DNA from: Yinghuangia seranimata
Lineage (GTDB): Bacteria; Actinomycetota; Actinomycetes; Streptomycetales; Streptomycetaceae
Length of the DNA stretch: 64,000 nt
Assembly: GCF_029953285.1 (NCBI RefSeq)
Contig: NZ_JASAOI010000019.1
Location: 62,001-126,000 of the forward strand
Direction: 5' to 3'
A program made the position numbers and the translations under genes. The notes beneath the pieces were generated by a model. It had not been told where the DNA came from and made no database searches. It saw only the letters and a program-made list of their open reading frames with translations. Shown here piece after piece: positions 7,662 through 15,599 of this stretch (its first letter is position 1; each line of letters begins with the position of its first letter).

Positions 7662-9170
7662 GTGGCACAGACCGGCCTGGACACCGATGTCGTGATCGCG
7701 GGCGCCGGGCCGACGGGCCTGATGCTCGCGTGCGAACTGCGGCTGGCGGGCGCCGGCGTCGCCGTCGTGGACCGGCTCCCGGGGCGGACGGGCGAGTCCC
7801 GCGCGGGCGGGATCCACTCCCGCACCCTCGAGGTCCTCGACCAGCGCGGGATCCTCGACCGCTTCCTCGCCGTCGGCGAACTGACGCCGGTGGGCCACTT
7901 CTCCGGGCTCTGGCTGGACTTCGACGGGGTCGAGTCCCGGCACCCGCTCCCGCTGATGATCCTGCAGTCGGCCATCGAACGGCTGTTGGAGGAGTGGGCC
8001 GCCGAACTCGGAGTGCGGGTGGGCTGGTCGTCCGAGGTGACCGGGATCCGCCAGGACGACGACGGCGTGACGGTCGAACTGGGCGCGGCGGAGGCGACCT
8101 TGCGCGCCCGCTACCTCGTGGGCTGCGACGGCGGCCGCAGCGCCGTGCGCAAACTGGCCGGCATCGGTTTCCCCGGCACTCCGGCGACCATGACCGCTCT
8201 CCTCGGCGACGTGGAACTCCCGGGGCTGCCAGAGGACTTCATCTTCATGCGGCGCTGCGAAGGCGGCCACTTCTCGGCGCTGGCCCTGGAGCCCGGCTGG
8301 CACCGGGTGATCACCTCCGAATACGGCCAGGTCGCGGACCGCGACGACGCCCCGACGTTCGAGCAGCTCCGGGCGGCGCTGATCAGGCTCGCCGGCACCG
8401 ACTACGGCATGCACGGGCCCCGGTGGATCTCCCGCTTCGGCGACGCCGCCCGGCAGGCCGACCGGTACCGCGCGGGCCGGGTGCTGCTGGCCGGCGACGC
8501 GGCCCACATCCACTACCCGGCCGGCGGACAGGGGCTGAACACGGGCGTCCAGGACGCCGTCAACCTCGGCTGGAAGCTCGGCGCGGTGGTGCGCGGCCAG
8601 GCGCCGGAAAGCCTGTTGGACACGTACCACACCGAGCGCCACCCGGTCGGCGAGCGCGTGCTGCACAACACCCGCGCGCAGTCGGCCCTGGCCCGCCCCG
8701 GCGCCGAAACGGAGGCGCTGCGCGAGGTGTTCGGCTCGCTGATCGTCATCGACGACGTGAACGCGCACCTGCGCGGGATGATCACCGCCCTGGACATCCG
8801 CTACCCGGCCGACTCGGACCACCCGCTGGCCGGCCGCCGCGTCCCCGACGCCGACCTGAAGACCCCGGACGGCGCCACCCGCGTCTACGAACTCCTGCAC
8901 GCCGCCCGCCCCGTCCTCCTCGACCTCCGCGGTACCGGCGCGCCGGCCGCGGTCGCCGCGGGCTGGGCCGACCGCGTCGACCTCGTCGAGGCCCGCAGCG
9001 ACACCGACTCGTGGTCCGTCCCGGCGATCGGCGGGATCCAGGCCCCCGCGGCCCTCCTCATTCGCCCCGACGGCCACGTCGCCTGGGCCGCCGCCCCCAC
9101 CGGCCGACTCGGCACCTCCGCCCTTCGCGCCGCCCTCACGACCTGGTTCGGCCCGCCCCGCCGCGGCTGA
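7662..9170 (+). CDS. FAD-dependent aromatic monooxygenase
   Basis: A 502-residue class A flavoprotein monooxygenase of the PheA/TfdB and rifampicin-monooxygenase type. It has the Rossmann motif GAGPTGL near residue 11, the DG motif GCDGGRSAVRK near residue 155, the GD motif GDAAHIHYPAGGQGLNTG near residue 280, and a C-terminal thioredoxin-like domain after about residue 400. GTG 7662 follows AGGGGGAA. Family members hydroxylate aromatic rings, tailor polyketides or inactivate antibiotics. Next to a biosynthetic cluster it could be a tailoring or resistance enzyme. The substrate cannot be read from the sequence. Confidence 0.9.
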   Translation: MAQTGLDTDVVIAGAGPTGLMLACELRLAGAGVAVVDRLPGRTGESRAGGIHSRTLEVLDQRGILDRFLAVGELTPVGHFSGLWLDFDGVESRHPLPLMILQSAIERLLEEWAAELGVRVGWSSEVTGIRQDDDGVTVELGAAEATLRARYLVGCDGGRSAVRKLAGIGFPGTPATMTALLGDVELPGLPEDFIFMRRCEGGHFSALALEPGWHRVITSEYGQVADRDDAPTFEQLRAALIRLAGTDYGMHGPRWISRFGDAARQADRYRAGRVLLAGDAAHIHYPAGGQGLNTGVQDAVNLGWKLGAVVRGQAPESLLDTYHTERHPVGERVLHNTRAQSALARPGAETEALREVFGSLIVIDDVNAHLRGMITALDIRYPADSDHPLAGRRVPDADLKTPDGATRVYELLHAARPVLLDLRGTGAPAAVAAGWADRVDLVEARSDTDSWSVPAIGGIQAPAALLIRPDGHVAWAAAPTGRLGTSALRAALTTWFGPPRRG

Positions 9171-9286
9171 GCCCGCCGTGCGCGCGCTGCCCCGATCCGT
9201 CCTGCTCCACCCCGGGTGCGCATGGTCGGCGCCCTGTACTCGGCGACGCCCGAGGAATGTCGGAACGAGCTGCGACGCTCGCCGCC

Positions 9287-11053
9287 ATGGGCTTCTTCGA
9301 AGGACTCACCACGCCGGACCCCGAGCCGGTGCCGGCGCCGCCGGAGGAATTCCGGCTGCCGCGCTACGCGCCGCCCGCCGCGGACGGCGGTGAAGAGCAC
9401 CCGCCGGAGCAGTGGTTCGCCCCCGCCTGGGTCGAGCAGCTCGCGGAGGCGGGGCGCGGCGCCGAGGCGCGGATCATGGTCAACGGCTGGGAGGTCTACC
9501 GGCATTCGGCCACTCTGCGGCTGAACGTCTTCCTCCGCGTCACGAAGTCCGGCGGCGGTCTTCACCAGTTGTGGCAGCGCTCGTCCGGCGGCCTGCGCTG
9601 CGGGCTGCTGTTCGCGGACGGGCGGCGGATCACGACGCTCGACGGGCAGCCGTACCCGGGCGGCTCGGGCGGACGCCCGACGCTTTCCCTGCGTCCCGGC
9701 ATGGGCGGCGGCCACCACTACGCCGTGAACCTGCACCTGTCGCGCCTGCCGCCGGAGGGCGACCTGGACCTCGTCGTCGAGTGGCCCGACCAGGGCGTGC
9801 CCGAGACACACACGGGCCTGGACGCGGCCGCCGTGCTCGCGGCGTCGCGGCGCGCCGTCGAGGTGTGGCCCGACCTCGCGCCGCCGCCCGCACGGCGTGG
9901 GTTGGGCAGGGGGCTGGGCCCCGTCGTGCCCGCGGACGTCGTCGTGTTCAGCAGCAGCGGCGGCGCGTCCGACCTCCTCGCGCCGCGGCCCGCGCCGCAG
10001 CCGTACAGCCCGCCCGCCCCGCCTCCGCCGGTTCACGAACAGGGCGACTGGGAGGGGCTGGGGCGCACCGCGTTCCAGGACCTCGCGCTGATCCGTGCGC
10101 GCATGGCGCACGGCGCGGACCCGGAGCACCGGTTCGGCGAGGAGGGGACCGTGCTGCACCTGGCCGCGGAATGCGGATCCGCCGAGGTGGTGGGCGAGTT
10201 GGCCCGGAACGTGGCCGACGTCGACGTCAGGAGCGGGTTCTACGGGGACACGCCGCTGTGGCGGGCGGTCTGCGCGGGCAACGCCGACAGCGTCGCCGCT
10301 CTGCTCGCCGCGGGCGCGGACGCGTGGACCCCGCTCGTCGCGGGCCGGTCCGCCGGTTCCCTCGCACTGCGCACCCCGATGGCACCGCTCGTCAAAGCGC
10401 TGCCCGGATACGTGCCGTTGACGGACGCCGAACGCGCCGAACAGGCCGACGCCGACGCCGACGCGCTCGTGTTCCGGGGCATCCACACCGAGGGCGTGTC
10501 CGTCGCGTTCGTGGCGGGCGTGAGCGAAGAGGACGTGGTCCGGCGGCTGGGCTCGGACCCCGAACGGTCGCCCGTCCTCGACCTCGACGTGGAGCCGGGG
10601 CCGTACGGCACCGGGCCCGGTGGGTTCGACCCCTACGAATACGAGACCTCCTTGCGGTTCCTCGGCGTCACCGGTGTCGAGGGCGGGTGCGTGGTCGTCC
10701 AGCCGATGGGCTACCGCGCGTCCACGCCCGCAGTTCTGGCGGCGCTGTCGCCGGGGGCCAGGGCGTACGGCCTGTACTTCAACCCGAAGGGCGGAACCTT
10801 CGGCCGCCTGTCTGTCGACGGGCGGGACGAACTGCAGGAGGAGATCGGCATGAGGCCGGGTGCGGACGCCCCCGAGCCGCAGTGGCTGTACCGGTTGTGG
10901 AGCTGGGGCCGGGGCGAAACAGCGTGGAGTGCACGAGAGTTGGCGTACTCCGCCGCCATGGCGGGGCTGCGGATCGCCGACGGCGCCGTGGTCTCCGGGC
11001 CGCCGCGGCGCTGGGTCGAGTTGCCGGAGGGCAGCGCGCTGCTGAAGTGGTGA
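9287..11053 (+). CDS. Ankyrin-repeat protein with conserved N-terminal streptomycete domain
   Basis: A 588-residue cytoplasmic protein. The start ATG 9287 gives the MGFFEGL start shared by a family of streptomycete proteins of unknown function; ATG 9257 in frame has its ribosome site too close. Residues 1-225 form the conserved beta-rich domain, then a proline-rich linker near residue 240, then ankyrin-like helices (TVLHLAAECGSAEVV, TPLWRAVCAGNADSVAALLAAGAD, residues 285-350). The C-terminal 200 residues resemble the ankyrin-associated DUF6461 type (SVAFVAGVSEEDVVRRLG, then a long beta-rich stretch). I infer a protein-protein interaction role. It follows the monooxygenase by 116 bp. Confidence 0.78.
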   Translation: MGFFEGLTTPDPEPVPAPPEEFRLPRYAPPAADGGEEHPPEQWFAPAWVEQLAEAGRGAEARIMVNGWEVYRHSATLRLNVFLRVTKSGGGLHQLWQRSSGGLRCGLLFADGRRITTLDGQPYPGGSGGRPTLSLRPGMGGGHHYAVNLHLSRLPPEGDLDLVVEWPDQGVPETHTGLDAAAVLAASRRAVEVWPDLAPPPARRGLGRGLGPVVPADVVVFSSSGGASDLLAPRPAPQPYSPPAPPPPVHEQGDWEGLGRTAFQDLALIRARMAHGADPEHRFGEEGTVLHLAAECGSAEVVGELARNVADVDVRSGFYGDTPLWRAVCAGNADSVAALLAAGADAWTPLVAGRSAGSLALRTPMAPLVKALPGYVPLTDAERAEQADADADALVFRGIHTEGVSVAFVAGVSEEDVVRRLGSDPERSPVLDLDVEPGPYGTGPGGFDPYEYETSLRFLGVTGVEGGCVVVQPMGYRASTPAVLAALSPGARAYGLYFNPKGGTFGRLSVDGRDELQEEIGMRPGADAPEPQWLYRLWSWGRGETAWSARELAYSAAMAGLRIADGAVVSGPPRRWVELPEGSALLKW

Positions 11054-11068
11054 GCGGCCGGCCGGGGC

Positions 11069-11554
11069 TCAGGTGTCCGTGGGGCCCTGGCGGGTCCAGC
11101 CCGGGGCCTGGACGTGGGCCTGGACGGTGTGGGGGGTGACCTCGTCGCCGCAGGTGCGGCACATCAAGGTGGCTTCGAGGTCGTGGTCGTGGTGGGTGTA
11201 CGCGACGGGCGGGTCTGCGTCGAGCCAGGTGTCGCCCCAGCGGGCCAGGAGTTGGAGGACCGGCTTGAGGTCCTGGCCGGCCGGGGTCAGGTGGTACTCG
11301 AAGCGGGCCGGGCGGTCCTGGTAGGGGCGGCGTTCGATGATTCCGGCGGCCTCGAGGGAGCGCAGCCGGGTGGTGAGGATGTCGCGGGGCGCGCCGGTGT
11401 TGCGGGCGATCGCGTCGAAGCGGCGGTTGCCGAGGGCGATCTCGCGGACGGCGAGGAGCGCCCACTTCTCGCCGACGAGGGCCAGCGTCGCGGCGATCGA
11501 GCACGGTCGGCCGACGGTCGCGGGGCGGGGGAGGCGTGTCGCGGGGGAACCCAT
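11069..11554 (-). CDS. HxlR-family transcriptional regulator
   Basis: A winged helix-turn-helix regulator of about 161 residues: CSIAATLALVGEKWALLAVREI, FDAIARNTGAPRDILTTRLRSLEAAGII and the YQDRPARFEYHLT wing are all typical of HxlR. A C-terminal CRTCGDEV pair of cysteines could bind metal or respond to thiol stress. ATG 11554 is the preferred start; GTG 11560 is two codons longer. It is divergent from the thiolase with palindromes between the two genes, so it probably represses both itself and the thiolase. Confidence 0.88.
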   Translation of the reverse strand: MGSPATRLPRPATVGRPCSIAATLALVGEKWALLAVREIALGNRRFDAIARNTGAPRDILTTRLRSLEAAGIIERRPYQDRPARFEYHLTPAGQDLKPVLQLLARWGDTWLDADPPVAYTHHDHDLEATLMCRTCGDEVTPHTVQAHVQAPGWTRQGPTDT

Positions 11555-11562
11555 GCCCACAA

Positions 11563-11623
11563 GGTTGCCATTTCCAACCCACTGGCGCTACCGTCGGAAG
11601 CACAGTGAGTTGGAAAATCCAAC
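11563..11623 (+). promoter_or_regulatory. Probable HxlR operator sites
   Basis: A perfect palindrome GTTGGAAAATCCAAC lies at 11609-11623 and a related imperfect one, GGTTG-N7-CAACC with TTTCCAA inside, at 11563-11579. The repeated TTGGAAA/TTTCCAA half-sites about 39 bp apart between divergent hxlR-type and thiolase genes suggest two binding sites for the regulator. Confidence 0.6.
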
Positions 11624-11711
11624 CATTGATGTCGATTCCTTCGCAGCAACGCGACGGGCGCGCCGTGGACCGCGAGCGGCGCCGCACCGTCCGGCCGAAA
11701 GGCGGCTCACC

Positions 11712-12857
11712 ATGACCGAGGCGTACATCGTCGACGCCATCCGCACCCCCGTCGGCAAGCGCAACGGCGGCCTCGCCGACGTCCACCCCGCCGACCTCGG
11801 CGCACACATCCTCGGCAGCCTCGTCGAGCGGACCGGGATCGACCCGGCCGCCGTCGACGACGTGATCTTCGGCTGCCTCGACGTCATCGGCCCGCAGGCC
11901 GGCAACATCGCCCGCACCGCGTGGCTCTCCGCGGGCCTGCCAGTGTCCGTGCCGGGCACCACCATCGACCGCCAGTGCGGCTCGTCGCAGCAGGCCGTGC
12001 ACTTCGCCGCGCAGGGCGTGCTCAGCGGCACCGCGGACCTCGTGGTGGCCGGCGGCGTGCAGAACATGAGCATGGTCCCGATCTCCGAATCGCTGCGCGC
12101 CGGACGGCCGTTGGGCTTCGACAACCCGTACGACGGCGCGGTCGGCTGGAACCGGCGCTTCGGCGGCCAGGAGATCAGCCAGTTCCGGGCGGCCGAACTG
12201 ATCGCCGAGAAGTGGGGCATCAGCCGCGCCGAGATGGAGGACTTCGCCGCCGCGTCGCACGAACGCGCGCTGCGGGCCCGCGCCGAGGGCAGGTTCGACC
12301 GCGAGATCGTGCCCTACCGCATCCGGCACGACGAGGGCCCGCGCCCCGTCGACCGGGACAAGATCCGCTCGCTGCCGACGCTGCGCCCGGACGGCCGCAT
12401 CACTGCCGCCCTGGCCAGCCAGATATCGGACGGCGCCTCCGCGACGCTGATCGCCTCGGAGCGGGCGCTGCGCGAGCACGGCCTCACCCCGCGCGCCCGG
12501 ATCCACCACATCAGCGTGCTCGCCGACGACCCGGTCTACATGCTCACCGGCCCGATCGCGGCGACCTCCCGCGCCCTGGAGCGCACCGGCCTGACCATGG
12601 ACGACATCGACCTCGTCGAGATCAACGAGGCCTTCGCCTCGGTCGTCCTCGCCTGGCAGCGCGAGACCGGCGCCGACCTCGCCAAGGTCAACGTCAACGG
12701 CGGCGCCATCGCCCTCGGCCACCCGCTCGGCGCCAGCGGCACCAAGCTGCTGGCCACCCTGCTCAACGAACTCGAGCGCACCGGCGGCCGCTACGGCCTG
12801 CAGACGATGTGCGAGGGCGGCGGCATGGCCAACGTGACGATCATCGAACGCCTCTGA
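11712..12857 (+). CDS. Thiolase (acetyl-CoA C-acyltransferase)
   Basis: A 381-residue thiolase. The nucleophilic Cys lies in DRQCGSSQQAVH near residue 91, NVNGGAIALGHPLGASG carries the active-site His near residue 337, and the second Cys is in MCEGGGMANV near residue 367. Length and motif order fit degradative and biosynthetic acetyl-CoA acetyltransferases alike. ATG 11712 starts the conserved MTEAYIVDAIRTPVGK. It stands alone downstream of the divergent HxlR site, so it is likely induced when that repressor leaves. The substrate chain length is unknown. Confidence 0.92.
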   Translation: MTEAYIVDAIRTPVGKRNGGLADVHPADLGAHILGSLVERTGIDPAAVDDVIFGCLDVIGPQAGNIARTAWLSAGLPVSVPGTTIDRQCGSSQQAVHFAAQGVLSGTADLVVAGGVQNMSMVPISESLRAGRPLGFDNPYDGAVGWNRRFGGQEISQFRAAELIAEKWGISRAEMEDFAAASHERALRARAEGRFDREIVPYRIRHDEGPRPVDRDKIRSLPTLRPDGRITAALASQISDGASATLIASERALREHGLTPRARIHHISVLADDPVYMLTGPIAATSRALERTGLTMDDIDLVEINEAFASVVLAWQRETGADLAKVNVNGGAIALGHPLGASGTKLLATLLNELERTGGRYGLQTMCEGGGMANVTIIERL

Positions 12858-12936
12858 GCCGAGCCCGCCCGGCGCGTCCGCCCTGTCGGGAGCGGGCGCG
12901 ACGCGCCGGGTGGGCGGGGCCGACCGGGCGGCGGGC

Positions 12937-13371
12937 TCAGCCGAGGTCCCACCAGGCCAGGTTCGCGGCGACCTGCGCCAGCGGCTCGATGACCTCCCAC
13001 GCCTCCGCGATCCGCCCGTCGTCGAACCGCCAGATGTCGACCACCGCGATCCCCGGCCCGCCGCCGGGCAGCCTGCGCCGCGAGTACATGACGACGTGGT
13101 CGCCGTCGGCCAGCAGGTTCCGGACCTCGACCTCCATGCCGGCGATGTGGGGGAGGGCCGCGCGCACCTCGGCGAGCCACTCCGCTTTCGTGGACGACGT
13201 CGAGTCCGGCTTGTGGTGGACGAAGTTGTCGGTCAGCAACGGCGCGAGCTCGTCCACGCCGCCCGTCTCGACCAGGCCCGCAAGGGCCTTCTGCACGATG
13301 ATCCTGTTGTCCTGGGTCATGCCACGAGCGTTCACGCCGAAGAGCCGGTTGTCGATGAACTCCCGTTTCAT
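12937..13371 (-). CDS. SnoaL-like / NTF2-family protein
   Basis: A 144-residue protein of the SnoaL-like cystatin/NTF2 fold: VQKALAGLVETGGVDELAPLLTDNFVHHKPD, a central DHVVMYSRR strand and a C-terminal VVDIWRFDDGRIAEAWEV hairpin. ATG 13371 is the longest start with coding-like third positions. MTQDNR at 13320 is an alternative that fits many relatives better; neither has a strong ribosome site. It is divergent from the MmyB-type regulator and may be its target. The family includes cyclases, isomerases and many proteins of unknown activity. Confidence 0.78.
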   Translation of the reverse strand: MKREFIDNRLFGVNARGMTQDNRIIVQKALAGLVETGGVDELAPLLTDNFVHHKPDSTSSTKAEWLAEVRAALPHIAGMEVEVRNLLADGDHVVMYSRRRLPGGGPGIAVVDIWRFDDGRIAEAWEVIEPLAQVAANLAWWDLG

Positions 13372-13407
13372 GGCGGCCCGCAGCGCGCCGAACTAGCATC
13401 GGCGACC

Positions 13408-14187
13408 ATGCACACGGTCGGCGAACTGCTGCGCCAGTGGCGGCACCGCCGCCGCCTCAGCCAGCTCGACCTCGCGCTCGCCGCCGACGTCTCGGCCCGC
13501 CACGTCAGCCTGGTCGAGACCGGCCGGTCCAGGCCGAGCGCCGAGATGGTCCTCCGGCTCGCGGAGCGGCTCGACGTACCGCTGCGCGAGCGCAACCGGC
13601 TGCTGCTGGCTGCCGGGTTCGCCCCCCGGTACGCCGAACGGCCGCCGGGATGCGAGGCGTTGCTCGCCGCGTGGGACGCCGTCGAGCGGGTGCTGCGCGC
13701 ACACGAGCCGTACCCGGCCCTCGTCCTCGACCGACGCTGGAACGTCGTGATGGGCAACCGCGCCCTCGACCGGTTCCTCGCCGACCTCCACCCCGACCTG
13801 CTCCGGCCGCCGGTCAACATGGTGCGGCTGGGCCTGGACCCGCGCGGAATGGCCCCGCACATCGTCAACCTCGCCGACGTGCGGGCGGTGCTCCGCACCC
13901 GGCTCGCCCGGCAGCTCGCCAAGGCCCCCGACGCCGAACTCGAGGCGCTGTACGACCGATGGCTGGCGCCCGGCGCCGAAGACCCCGACGAGGCATGCCA
14001 TCCGCTCGCGGCCGAGGTCGTGACCCCGATGGTCTTCCGGTTCGGCGGCCGCGAGTTGCGGCTGTTCTCGACCACGACCACGTTCGGCACGCCGCTCGAC
14101 ATCACACTGGACGAGATCGCGATCGAGGCGTACTACCCGGCCGACGCCGAAACCGCCGCCTGGTTCTCGGAGTCCGGCGCCTCCTAG
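13408..14187 (+). CDS. XRE-family regulator with MmyB-like ligand domain
   Basis: A 259-residue regulator. The N-terminal helix-turn-helix (LLRQWRHRRRLSQLDLALAADVSARHVSLVETGRSRPS, residues 6-43) is joined to a C-terminal MmyB-like PAS domain (PALVLDRRWNVVMGNRALDRFL near residue 105, and the TFGTPLDITLDEIAIEAYYPAD end). Members respond to small ligands and usually control an adjacent divergent oxidoreductase or small enzyme; here the neighbour is the SnoaL-like gene. Its stop overlaps the stop of the convergent MerR gene by three bases. Confidence 0.9.
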   Translation: MHTVGELLRQWRHRRRLSQLDLALAADVSARHVSLVETGRSRPSAEMVLRLAERLDVPLRERNRLLLAAGFAPRYAERPPGCEALLAAWDAVERVLRAHEPYPALVLDRRWNVVMGNRALDRFLADLHPDLLRPPVNMVRLGLDPRGMAPHIVNLADVRAVLRTRLARQLAKAPDAELEALYDRWLAPGAEDPDEACHPLAAEVVTPMVFRFGGRELRLFSTTTTFGTPLDITLDEIAIEAYYPADAETAAWFSESGAS

Positions 14188-14564
14188 GCACGCGCACCCG
14201 TCGCCGCGTGCTCGGAGGCCAGCCCGATCACCTCGTCCAGCACGTCGCGTGAGCGCACCAGGTCGAGGATCATGCGGTCGACGCGGGCGCGTTCGGACAT
14301 GAGCTGATCGACCAGCTCCGGCGAGGCGATCTCGTTCGGCCGCCCGTCCGTGTCGCGCATGCAGGGGAGCAGCACCGCGATCTTCCGGCTGTTCAGGCCC
14401 GCGGCGAAGAGGGTCTGGATGCGGACGACGCGGTCGACCGCCCACTCGGCGTAGTCGCGGTGGCCGCCCGGAGTGCGCTCCGCGCGCAGCAGGCCCTGGG
14501 CCTCGTAGTAGCGCAGCGACCGCTCGCTCACCCCGCTGCGCCGCGCCAGCTCGCCGATCCGCAT
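14184..14564 (-). CDS. MerR-family transcriptional regulator
   Basis: A 126-residue MerR protein beginning MRIGELARRSGVSERSLRYYEAQGLLRAERTPGGHRDY, followed by a dimerisation coiled coil (ELVDQLMSERARVDRMILDLVRS). ATG 14564 is the family start; the in-frame extension to 14606 overlaps the promoter. There are no metal-binding cysteines in the usual place, so it is more like the BltR/TipA type. It is divergent from an SDR gene with a MerR-type promoter between them. Confidence 0.88.
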   Translation of the reverse strand: MRIGELARRSGVSERSLRYYEAQGLLRAERTPGGHRDYAEWAVDRVVRIQTLFAAGLNSRKIAVLLPCMRDTDGRPNEIASPELVDQLMSERARVDRMILDLVRSRDVLDEVIGLASEHAATGARA

Positions 14565-14584
14565 TCCGCACCTCACATGACGAC

Positions 14585-14616
14585 TTGAACCTGACACCGG
14601 TGTCAACTTCTACCCT
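14585..14616 (+). promoter_or_regulatory. MerR-type promoter with palindromic operator
   Basis: A -35-like TTGAAC (14585-14590) and a -10-like TACCCT (14611-14616) are separated by 20 bp, an over-long spacer typical of MerR-activated promoters. The spacer contains the palindrome TGACACCGGTGTCA (14592-14605). The site faces the SDR gene at 14656. Confidence 0.65.
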
Positions 14617-14655
14617 GCCGGAGCGACGAACGCACAGTCCACGAAGGAGAGATCG

Positions 14656-15396
14656 ATGAGCGACCTGACCGGCAAGACGGCACTGGTGACCGGCGGCAGC
14701 CGCGGGATCGGCGCCGCGATTGCGAAGCGACTGGCCGACGCGGGCGCGGCCGTGGCGATCACGTACGTCCAGGCGGAGGACCAGGCCCGGGCCGTCGCCA
14801 AGGAGATCGAGGCCGGCGGCGGCAAGGCCGTCGTCATCCAGGCCGACCTGACCCAGCCCGACGCCGCGACCGCCGCGGTCGAGCGGACCGTGCGCGAACT
14901 GGGCGGCATCGACATCCTGGTCAACAACGCGGGCTTCCTCACCTACGGCGCGCTGACCGACGTGTCCGTCGAAGAGCTCGACCGCGTCCTGGCCGTCGAC
15001 ATCCGCTCGGTGTTCCTGTCCGTCCAGGCGGCCGCCCGGCACATGCGCGACGGCGGCCGGATCATCAGCGTCGGCTCGTGCTTCAACGGGCGGGTCCCCG
15101 GCGCGAACTTCGTACTGCAGGCGACCGCGAAGTCCGCACTGGTGGGCCTGACCAAGGGCCTCGCGCGGGAGTTGGGGCCGCGCGGCATCACCGCCACGAT
15201 CGTGGACCCGGGCCCGATCGACACCGACATGAACCCGGCCGACGGCGACAGCGCCGAGTTCCAGCGCTCGCTCACCGCTCTCGGCCGCTACGGCGAGGCC
15301 GAGGACATCGCCGCGGCCGTGGCCTACCTGGCCGGCCCCGGCGGCCGCTACATCACCGGCACCGCGCTCGCCGTGGACGGCGGCTACGCCACCTGA
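14656..15396 (+). CDS. SDR-family oxidoreductase with altered active site
   Basis: A 246-residue classical short-chain dehydrogenase: TGGSRGIG cofactor motif near residue 12, NNAG near residue 90, catalytic-type Ser in SVGSCFNG near residue 139, and a DGG C-terminus. The YxxxK motif is changed: the residues before the lysine read LQATAKSA where relatives have LYxATKSA, so the proton-donor Tyr is Gln. It may be weakly active, use another donor, or act in binding only. The start ATG 14656 has GGAGAG upstream. It is probably activated by the divergent MerR. Confidence 0.87.
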   Translation: MSDLTGKTALVTGGSRGIGAAIAKRLADAGAAVAITYVQAEDQARAVAKEIEAGGGKAVVIQADLTQPDAATAAVERTVRELGGIDILVNNAGFLTYGALTDVSVEELDRVLAVDIRSVFLSVQAAARHMRDGGRIISVGSCFNGRVPGANFVLQATAKSALVGLTKGLARELGPRGITATIVDPGPIDTDMNPADGDSAEFQRSLTALGRYGEAEDIAAAVAYLAGPGGRYITGTALAVDGGYAT

Positions 15397-15522
15397 CGGC
15401 TCCACCGACCGGTGAGCACGAGGGCGCGGCCACGGCGGCGAAGGGCCGCGAACACCGGCGCGGTGCGGTGCCCGCGGAAGGGGACGGCGCGCCCGCGGCG
15501 GTGGCTCCGCGCGTGTCGCGTT

Positions 15523-15558
15523 GACCGGTCGGTCGACTGACTGACAGACCGGCCGGTC
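15523..15558 (+). terminator. Strong hairpin after the SDR gene
   Basis: A 12-bp stem (GACCGGTCGGTC at 15523-15534 and GACCGGCCGGTC at 15547-15558, one G-U pair) with a 12-base loop, 126 bp after the SDR stop. It could be a distant terminator or part of the boundary of the inverted-repeat region that follows. Confidence 0.45.
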
Positions 15559-15599
15559 GGCCCCGGCGTCGCGGCGTGGACTGCCGTGGCCCGCACCGG

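Noticed and set aside
7730-9256. Upstream part of a 1107-codon ORF leading into the ankyrin gene
   Set aside because: It is a shadow of the FAD monooxygenase, with no motifs and an Arg/Pro-rich composition.
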